DNA of 11,725 nt from Acidobacteriaceae bacterium. Lineage in GTDB: Bacteria; Acidobacteriota; Terriglobia; Terriglobales; Acidobacteriaceae. The position numbers were made by a program, and so were the translations under genes. Shown here piece after piece: positions 6,691 to 11,725 of this stretch. Location: the NCBI GenBank assembly GCA_003165855.1, contig PMXH01000248.1, positions 14,451 through 26,175 on the forward strand. Reading direction: 5' to 3'. The notes under the pieces are model-generated. The model had not been told where the DNA came from. It made no database searches and was given only the letters and a program-made list of their open reading frames with translations. The first letter of the stretch is position 1. Each line of letters starts with the position of its first letter.

Positions 6691-8397
6691 TTAGCTGGGC
6701 CCAGCGTGCCATGGGTTCAAGGAAATCATGCATCCTGAATCCTTGGGGAGTTGCACCCACTCCGGCGGGCAGGGCCGTTTGGAGTCGCGTCGCCAGATAA
6801 CCGCTTTCGCGCCCGACTCCGCCATTGAGCGAAGAGCGGCTCGCTGCAGCTCGAAAGAACTCGACCAAAACGAAGCTGAGTCAATCGACGTAATCTCCGC
6901 GACCACCGACACCTGCGCCCAATGCGCCCAAAACGCTACCTGACCGTCTCCAATAAGACCTACAGAATCGCCGGGCCGAACTCCATAATTTGGCATTGCC
7001 TCCGCGACAAGCACATCGCGTTCTATCGAGTCCTGGGCTGGCGAAGCGAGAGTATGCAGCAGGCCAGGGAGTGTGCAGGCTCCAAAGACCGCAACTCCTG
7101 ATAGAAGTGCACGCCGCGCCAGGAGCCGAGAATTCGACGGCACAGAAATACATGAATAAGCCAGGCCCCACAGCACGAGTGAGAATCCGATCATGAACCT
7201 GACCACGAGGTGAACCAGCAAATACATACCAATGACAATCACGATTGGCATTACGCAGAACCAGGCAGCTGTAAGCCGGCGGAAGAAGGCTCTTGGGGCA
7301 CCGCAGATCAGAATGATCATAGAAACCAATAGTGCCGAATGCGTCAGTAAGATTTCGTTTTCGAGGCCTATTCGATTGATCCAGAGCTGCCGGAGTTCGC
7401 CGCGTAGGTTAAAGTTCGCACGGCTGCGCTTGTCAAACCGCGCTGCATCGTACCAAGGAGCGTAAGTAACACCTTCGAGGCGGGGAATACGAAACACCTT
7501 TGGATTATTAAGCATAATTGGCCCGGGGAAGAACGGAAAAGCAGCGCCTCCGTCTACCCACGGTTTCCCGGTCTCAGTTCCATCAACGAACCAGGCGTAA
7601 TTCAGCCGCCCGGTTTCTCCCACCGTGAAATGTCCGAGTGTGTGGGTCAAGGCGGCGACGTACGGACTCACAAGAAGCGTGCACACAAGCGCCGCAGTGA
7701 TTGGACCTCGATAATACCGAGAAAGGAAACTCCGGATCATCAGCGCCATCAGCACAAAAAGTCCAAAGTAGAACAGAATAGCTTTTGCGTAAAAACCAAC
7801 CGCAAGCAGAAAACCGAGGCCCACATAATCCGCGAGATGCTGCGGCTTGCCATCATCAAGTTCGAGGACTCGCGCGGCAATCAGCAAAACCATGCTGCCC
7901 ACGAGAACATCAGGCGTCGCCACATCGATAAACCAATGAATCTTAGTTAGGAAGAGAGCATACCCGAGAAGCACCCACCCAAGTGGATACGCGTCAGCCA
8001 AGGGAAGTCCGTCATTATCCGGTTTCCTGTTCCAGTCAGCGACCGACCGCCAAAACCTACTAAAGGCGTACAAGCACAAAAGAAGAATCAGGAAGTTTAC
8101 CGCGCGCACTGTGGCAAATTCGTGACGCGCAGTGGGGCGAACGATACGCATCATGGCGGCGAGGAGCCATGAATAGAGGGGGCCCCAATACCCATTCACA
8201 GCGAGTGACCAATCGTGGCGAAGATATACTCGTGCCACATCAAGATAGGCCAGCCCGTCTGAGTTGAGAGGTAAATTTCGCGACGCAATCGCACGGAGTA
8301 ATCCGACGAGAATGACAACACCTTGTGCGATTCTTTCAATACGGTTGTGGTAGTCGTTGTGGGCTATGTCGATCAGAACTGGAGGCTGGCCGGCCAT
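6691..8397 (-). CDS. GT-C-type (GT39/PMT-like) integral membrane glycosyltransferase-like protein
   Basis: A 568-residue multi-pass membrane protein. After the first membrane segment (about 24-38) comes NLPLNSDGLAYLDVARVY (41-58, Asp47) and GYWGPLYSWLLAAMMRI (69-85), resembling the first extracytoplasmic loop of GT-C/PMT enzymes, where an acidic residue and a PLY motif are conserved. IDVATPDVLVG (157-167) and GFYAKAILF (201-209) resemble the second acidic motif and the conserved Lys of these families. Roughly ten to eleven hydrophobic segments reach about residue 450, and a soluble C-terminal domain covers about 455-568. By family analogy it would move sugar from a polyprenyl-phosphate donor to a lipid, protein or glycan outside the membrane; donor and acceptor are unknown. 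No clear Shine-Dalgarno precedes the ATG at 8397. Sampled stretches have 42-45% GC, lower than the flanking genes, which suggests transfer. No other glycosylation gene is adjacent. Confidence 0.75.
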   Translation of the reverse strand: MAGQPPVLIDIAHNDYHNRIERIAQGVVILVGLLRAIASRNLPLNSDGLAYLDVARVYLRHDWSLAVNGYWGPLYSWLLAAMMRIVRPTARHEFATVRAVNFLILLLCLYAFSRFWRSVADWNRKPDNDGLPLADAYPLGWVLLGYALFLTKIHWFIDVATPDVLVGSMVLLIAARVLELDDGKPQHLADYVGLGFLLAVGFYAKAILFYFGLFVLMALMIRSFLSRYYRGPITAALVCTLLVSPYVAALTHTLGHFTVGETGRLNYAWFVDGTETGKPWVDGGAAFPFFPGPIMLNNPKVFRIPRLEGVTYAPWYDAARFDKRSRANFNLRGELRQLWINRIGLENEILLTHSALLVSMIILICGAPRAFFRRLTAAWFCVMPIVIVIGMYLLVHLVVRFMIGFSLVLWGLAYSCISVPSNSRLLARRALLSGVAVFGACTLPGLLHTLASPAQDSIERDVLVAEAMPNYGVRPGDSVGLIGDGQVAFWAHWAQVSVVAEITSIDSASFWSSSFELQRAALRSMAESGAKAVIWRRDSKRPCPPEWVQLPKDSGCMISLNPWHAGPS

Positions 8398-8427
8398 TAG
8401 TGATGTGCAACCATTCTAGATCATCTT

Positions 8428-8453
8428 AGGTCATCGCGGCGGCTACCTGACCT
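8428..8453. promoter_or_regulatory. AGGTCA inverted repeat upstream of the membrane glycosyltransferase gene
   Basis: AGGTCA and TGACCT are perfect 6-bp arms separated by 14 bases, 31-56 bases before the start at 8397. They could be an operator or a leader stem-loop for this gene. The arms are short and the spacer long, so chance is quite possible. Confidence 0.2.
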
Positions 8454-8549
8454 CATCAGGCGACAGCGCCCATGGACTTGTCGATGAGTGAGGAGGGCCC
8501 TTGCGCCGGCAATCCAGGTGCGCGGCTTGCGAGAGAGTTCTCGACCAAC

Positions 8550-9941
8550 TCAAGCCTCGACCGCCTTCTCCGCAGCCACAGGCAATTTCGCCCCCTGCCA
8601 GGCGTCGAACCCTCCCACCACATTCACCACATTCCGAAACCCCGCCCGCAGCAGCAAGCTGCAGGCAATCATGCTGCGATAGCCGCCTTTGCAGTGCACG
8701 GCGATGGGAACCTCGCGATCGATTTCCGGCGGCGCGACCTTGAAGTTATCCAGCGGCCACCACGAAGCTCCTTCAATGTGACCGGCTTCCCACTCGGGCT
8801 CGCGGCGGACGTCCAGCACCTGCAGGCCGGAACCGTGTAGCCGCTCACTCAGAGCTTCAACACTCATCTGCGGCAGCGTAGCCAATGGCAATCCAGCTTC
8901 GTTCCACGCCGTAATGCCTCCGCGCAAATATCCCCGGGCATCCTCCAGACCGATTCGCGCCAGCCTCATTCGCGCTTCCGCCACTGCTTCCTCGGACTCC
9001 GCAATTAAGACCGGACGCGCGGCCAAACCGAGCAACGCTCCCGCCCACGAAGCAAACTGTCCCGACAATGCAATGTTCACCGATCCCGGAACATGCCCTG
9101 CCGCATACTGCTCGCCCGGACGCACATCGAGCGCGATTCCGCCTTCCGCAAGAATTGCTTTGAGTTCTGCAGGTTCGATCGGAGACAATGGCGGCAGGTC
9201 GGCGAGCGCCGGAGCTCCGCTGCGATTGATTTCCGCATCCTGCAAGAAGTATTCCGGACGCGTCGGCAGGTTGCTGGTCAACTGCTTAACAAACTCTTCC
9301 CTGCTCTCGATCTGCAAAGCGTAATTCGTCAGCCGCTCCGTGCCAATCGTGGAAACACGCTCGGCACGCATGTTGCGCCCACACAACGAGCCCGCCCCGT
9401 GCGCCGGATAGACCAGCACATCATCGGCGAGCTTGAGCACTTTATTGTGCAGGCTGTCGTAGAGCATTCCTGCAAGTTGAGTGGGACTATAACGCTTGGA
9501 AAGATCCGGACGGCCCACGTCTCCCAGGAACAGCGTATCTCCGGTCAGAACAGCCCAGGGCGCGGGAGACTTCTCTTCGTCCGTGATCACCAGGCACAAG
9601 CTCTCCGGCGTATGCCCCGGCGTTTCCAGAGCGGTGATCCGCATCTTCCCCACGCGCAACTGGAAGCCGTCCTCTACTGCAACGTGAGGAAATGTCGCCT
9701 CCGCTTGTACCCCAATGTAGATCTGCGCGCCGGTTCTCGAGGCCAGTTCTCGATGTCCGGAAACGAAATCAGCGTGGAGGTGAGTCTCGAAGATGTGGCG
9801 GATGGAGACCTGATTCTTCTCCGCAGCCTGCAGATAGATCTCCACATCGCGTTGCGGGTCGACCACAACCGCCTCGCCCTCCGACGCCAGCATGTACGAT
9901 GCGTGCGCCAGACAGCCTAGATAAAACTGTTCAAAGTACAT
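8550..9941 (-). CDS. CstB-like persulfide dioxygenase-sulfurtransferase (MBL fold, pseudo-rhodanese, rhodanese)
   Basis: A 463-residue, three-domain cytosolic protein. The N-terminal metallo-beta-lactamase domain (about 1-245) carries THLHADFVSGH (53-63), PGHTPES (108-114) and TGDTLFLGDVGRPDL (133-147). By analogy with ETHE1-type enzymes, His54, His110 and Asp135 would hold a single non-haem iron that oxidises glutathione or low-molecular-weight persulfide to sulfite. Rhodanese-like domain 1 (about 257-355) has LDVRPGEQYAAGHVPGSVNI but no catalytic Cys loop; LIAESEEAV stands in its place, so it should be inactive. Domain 2 (about 356-455) keeps the loop HCKGGYRS with Cys417. This order, with an inactive central rhodanese, is that of staphylococcal CstB (about 444 residues), which detoxifies sulfane sulfur to thiosulfate. 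The ATG at 9941 has GGGGAG four bases upstream. A weak 5-bp hairpin (8530-8543) follows the stop. No CstR-like repressor or sulfide:quinone reductase gene is in view. Confidence 0.88.
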   Translation of the reverse strand: MYFEQFYLGCLAHASYMLASEGEAVVVDPQRDVEIYLQAAEKNQVSIRHIFETHLHADFVSGHRELASRTGAQIYIGVQAEATFPHVAVEDGFQLRVGKMRITALETPGHTPESLCLVITDEEKSPAPWAVLTGDTLFLGDVGRPDLSKRYSPTQLAGMLYDSLHNKVLKLADDVLVYPAHGAGSLCGRNMRAERVSTIGTERLTNYALQIESREEFVKQLTSNLPTRPEYFLQDAEINRSGAPALADLPPLSPIEPAELKAILAEGGIALDVRPGEQYAAGHVPGSVNIALSGQFASWAGALLGLAARPVLIAESEEAVAEARMRLARIGLEDARGYLRGGITAWNEAGLPLATLPQMSVEALSERLHGSGLQVLDVRREPEWEAGHIEGASWWPLDNFKVAPPEIDREVPIAVHCKGGYRSMIACSLLLRAGFRNVVNVVGGFDAWQGAKLPVAAEKAVEA

Positions 9942-10185
9942 CGCTCTCCCCGCCCCAGATGCCGACTCATTCTACCCCGCGAGACCCGAATTTCGCACGC
10001 TCCTGCAGTCCACTCCCGACTGTAACTGATCGCCCGAAATTCCTTACACGATCGACGTTCTCTGAGGCTGAGGGGATTTAGGTCTCGCTGCAGGTTGGGG
10101 AGGGCGGAGACGACGGAGTGCGCAACGATCTTGTCCTCGAAGCTATGCGGGATGCCGTGTTCTTGGGGGCCGATTGCTAAAGCCT

Positions 10186-10551
10186 TTACCGCACAATTTG
10201 GGCGATCACAGGCAGCAAACGGCTGGAGGCTTCATGCTTGGGGACGAAAGCATCCACGGTGTTCAACGTGTGTTCCGGGATTTCTTCGTCACTGGAGAGC
10301 AGAATAATTGGAACTTCGGGCCGCAGTCGCCTGAGTTCGATCGCAACCTCATGGCCCGTCATTTCGGGCATGTGGTAGTCGACGATTACGGCCGCAAGAG
10401 CACATTCCAACGCGATTCTTAAGCCCTGCCGGGGGGAGGCGGCAGTGAGCACGTTATATCCGCGCCTTTCGAGCAATGCTTTTTGATAACTCAGGATGCT
10501 GCCATCGTCGTCGATGCACAGAATAGTCTTGCACGCCGAAGAATTGGACAT
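10186..10551 (-). CDS. Stand-alone response regulator receiver protein (CheY-like)
   Basis: A 121-residue single receiver domain with no output domain. The acidic pocket is CIDDD (Asp14 and Asp15), the phospho-acceptor is Asp58 in VIVDYHMPEMTG, the switch Ser is Ser86 or Ser87 in LLSSDEE, and the conserved Lys is Lys105 in FVPKHE, so it should be phosphorylatable. It would act by protein-protein contact, for example in a phosphorelay or by binding another regulator or enzyme. No histidine kinase or chemotaxis gene lies within the window, so partner and signal are unknown. GGGAG lies seven bases before the ATG at 10551. The upstream 247-bp gap is crowded with symmetric sequence elements, which suggests a controlled promoter. 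An open but start-less frame overlaps its 3' end and is probably chance. Confidence 0.95.
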   Translation of the reverse strand: MSNSSACKTILCIDDDGSILSYQKALLERRGYNVLTAASPRQGLRIALECALAAVIVDYHMPEMTGHEVAIELRRLRPEVPIILLSSDEEIPEHTLNTVDAFVPKHEASSRLLPVIAQIVR

Positions 10552-10596
10552 ATTACAGCTCCCACATTGCCGTCATCATCCCTCATCTGCCCGGGG

Positions 10597-10632
10597 CAAA
10601 ACTGTTCACAAGTGCACACTTTTGCAGTTTTG
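10597..10632. promoter_or_regulatory. Nested inverted repeat upstream of the receiver gene
   Basis: The outer arms CAAAACTG (10597-10604) and CAGTTTTG (10625-10632) are perfectly complementary. Inside them AAGTG (10610-10614) and CACTT (10617-10621) form a second, nearly concentric pair around CA. The element ends 46 bases before the receiver gene's ATG, a normal place for an operator or a leader hairpin. It has no T tail on the minus strand, so a terminator for acs is unlikely. Confidence 0.4.
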
Positions 10633-10667
10633 TTAACTCTCTAGATTCCCGGCGGCAGATGCACCCG

Positions 10668-10689
10668 TAACGATCAGGATTGATCGTTA
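10668..10689. promoter_or_regulatory. Perfect 9-bp inverted repeat between acs and the receiver gene
   Basis: TAACGATCA and TGATCGTTA are perfect complements around the spacer GGAT (10677-10680). No T tract follows on the minus strand, so a dimeric regulator's operator fits better than a terminator. It lies 117 bases before the receiver gene start and 109 bases after the acs stop. Confidence 0.45.
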
Positions 10690-10707
10690 TGACACCACTT
10701 ATGACAC
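10687..10707. repeat. Tandem direct repeat TTATGACAC, 12-bp period
   Basis: TTATGACAC occurs at 10687-10695 and again at 10699-10707, with CAC between. The first copy overlaps the right arm of the 9-bp inverted repeat by three bases. Direct repeats near one helical turn apart are typical of OmpR-type regulator boxes, but no regulator can be named from the sequence. Confidence 0.4.
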
Positions 10708-10724
10708 AGGGACTGGCGTCCCTG
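10707..10724. terminator. 7-bp-stem hairpin downstream of acs
   Basis: CAGGGAC and GTCCCTG form a perfect stem around a 4-base loop, about 75 bases past the acs stop. On the minus strand it is followed by TGTCATAAG, with no T tract, so it is at best a weak or factor-assisted terminator. It abuts the direct repeat and may belong to the same regulatory cluster. Confidence 0.3.
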
Positions 10725-10798
10725 CTTCTCTGGATGGTCTTCAGTTACTCGGAGCGGAAGTCTGTACCCAAGCCCCGCCGGTGACGGTTCTCGGAGTA

Positions 10799-11725
10799 TC
10801 AGCCCTCCATAGTCGAGACATCTCCCGCGTCCACGCCTGCTTCTTTCGCCTTCAGAAAACGCCGCAGGATCTTTCCCGATCTCGTCTTGGGCAAGGACGC
10901 CACAAACTCCAGTGAAGATGGCGTCGCGATCGGCCCCAGTTCCCTTCTCACGTGTTCAATCAGGGCCGCGGCTAGAGCATCGGAAGGCACATGATCGGAA
11001 CGAACTTGCACAAACACTTTAATGGTCTCGCCCTTCAAAGCGTCGGGCACGCCAATCGCCGCAGCTTCCGCAACCGCGGGATGCGATACCAGCGCGCTCT
11101 CTACCTCCGCCGTGCCGATGCGGTGTCCGGCTACGTTGAGCACGTCGTCGTAGCGGCCCAATACCGCGATGTATCCGTCTTTGTCCTTCATGGCGACATC
11201 GCCGGTAACGTAGCAGCCAGGAATAGTCAGCCAGTCTCGTTCGTAGCGCGCCGGGTCGCCCCAGACGGTGCGCAGCATGTGCGGAAAGGGCCTCTTGAGC
11301 ACAAGCCGGCCGCCCACCCCTGGAGGCGCTGACTTGCCGTCTTCGTCCAGTACGTCGGCTTCGGCCCCGGGCACAGCCACGCCAACTTTCCCCGGACGCA
11401 TTGCCATCGTCGGCGGCGTCCCAAGCGCGGGTCCGCCCAACTCGGTTTGCCACCAATTATCAATGACGTAGCCCCACTTGCCATCGCCGGCCAGGTGAGT
11501 CTGCGCCCAGCGCCACGCTTCCGGATTCAGCGGTTCCCCCGCGCATGCGATCACGCGCAAGCTGGTCAGGTCGTGCGCTGCCGGATAACTTTCGCCATAG
11601 CGCATGAACATTCGCAACGCGGTGGGAGCGGTGAACATCTTGGTCACGCCGTAGCGCTCCACGATATCCCATGCGGTTCCCGGATTCGGGTAATCGATTG
11701 CCCCTTCGCGAAACAGCGTGGTCAC
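10799..11725 (-). CDS. acs: Acetyl-CoA synthetase, AMP-forming (partial, 5' end missing)
   Basis: Acs activates acetate to acetyl-CoA through acetyl-AMP in the cytosol. The visible 309 codons are the C-terminal half of a protein normally about 650 residues long; the reading frame runs off the right edge. Motifs in order, counted from the edge: TAPTALRMFM (33-42), CAGEPLNPEAW (61-71), the ATP/acetate site DNWWQTELGG (89-98) with the Trp that keeps the acyl pocket small, TGDVA (174-178), the hinge and A8 region GRYDDVLNVAGHRIGTAEVE (190-209), and the C-terminal LPKTRSGKILRR (278-289). Lys285 of PKTRSGK is the catalytic Lys that protein acetyltransferases silence in Acs enzymes. Most families read QTETGG where this one reads QTELGG. 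The GTG at the edge is an internal Val codon, not a start. A propionyl-CoA synthetase-like paralogue is possible but less likely given the retained Trp. Confidence 0.93.
   Translation of the reverse strand: MTTLFREGAIDYPNPGTAWDIVERYGVTKMFTAPTALRMFMRYGESYPAAHDLTSLRVIACAGEPLNPEAWRWAQTHLAGDGKWGYVIDNWWQTELGGPALGTPPTMAMRPGKVGVAVPGAEADVLDEDGKSAPPGVGGRLVLKRPFPHMLRTVWGDPARYERDWLTIPGCYVTGDVAMKDKDGYIAVLGRYDDVLNVAGHRIGTAEVESALVSHPAVAEAAAIGVPDALKGETIKVFVQVRSDHVPSDALAAALIEHVRRELGPIATPSSLEFVASLPKTRSGKILRRFLKAKEAGVDAGDVSTMEG

Noticed and set aside
6578..6868. 96-codon minus-strand frame overlapping the end of the glycosyltransferase gene, considered as a frameshifted C-terminus
   Set aside because: The glycosyltransferase frame continues smoothly to its own stop at 6691 with a plausible soluble domain. 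The alternative frame adds no recognisable sequence.
9093..9920. 275-codon open frame on the plus strand
   Set aside because: It lies wholly opposite the MBL/rhodanese gene, whose metal and Cys motifs are intact. The plus-strand product is Arg-rich and matches nothing.
10597..10632. Reading the nested inverted repeat as an intrinsic terminator
   Set aside because: On the minus strand the right arm is followed by CCCCGGGC. On the plus strand a short T run exists inside the arm, but no well-supported plus-strand gene ends there.
1..11725. Idea that the eight co-oriented genes form one operon or a new defence/metabolic system
   Set aside because: Gaps are about 90-590 bp, functions belong to unrelated pathways, and no toxin, nuclease, reverse transcriptase or repeat array is present.
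11714..11725. GTG near the right edge as the start of the acetyl-CoA synthetase gene
   Set aside because: The downstream 308 residues align with only the C-terminal half of Acs, so this is an internal codon and the gene continues past the window.

Overview
The window is bacterial, and all eight recognisable genes lie on the minus strand. The likely source is an Acidobacteriota member of the Koribacter/Terriglobia type. This rests on roughly 55-60% GC by eye, a large secreted Asp-box propeller protein of a kind common in that phylum, and a secreted hypothetical protein with an 'LGDVAR ... NDN' N-terminal pattern that I recall from acidobacterial exported proteins. No RNA gene or marker gene is present, so the phylum is inference only.

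Read in the direction of transcription (right to left): acs, 3' half, cut by the right edge (10799-11725); a stand-alone CheY-like receiver protein (10186-10551); a metallo-beta-lactamase/rhodanese fusion built like the persulfide dioxygenase-sulfurtransferase CstB (8550-9941); a GT-C-type membrane glycosyltransferase-like protein in lower-GC DNA (6691-8397); a class III PPK2 polyphosphate kinase (5550-6425); an 1112-residue exported VPS10/sortilin-like Asp-box protein (2100-5438); a possible 40-residue membrane peptide (1803-1925); an exported protein of unknown function (597-1508, open frame to 1709); and purQ, 5' part, cut by the left edge (1-504).

The genes are co-directional but separated by about 90-590 bp and belong to unrelated pathways: acetate activation, sulfane-sulfur oxidation, polyphosphate-driven nucleotide phosphorylation and purine synthesis. 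They look like separate transcription units on one strand, not one operon. No mobile element, CRISPR array, tRNA, rRNA or phage gene was seen.

The main unexplained structure is regulatory. The 247-bp gap between acs and the receiver gene holds a nested inverted repeat, a perfect 9-bp inverted repeat, an abutting 9-bp direct repeat and a 7-bp-stem hairpin, all within about 130 bp. Other points of interest are a 14-bp palindrome before purQ, the compositionally distinct glycosyltransferase gene, and the pseudo-rhodanese domain of the CstB-like enzyme. I saw no convincing evidence of a new multi-gene system; most of the window is ordinary chromosomal housekeeping and accessory content.
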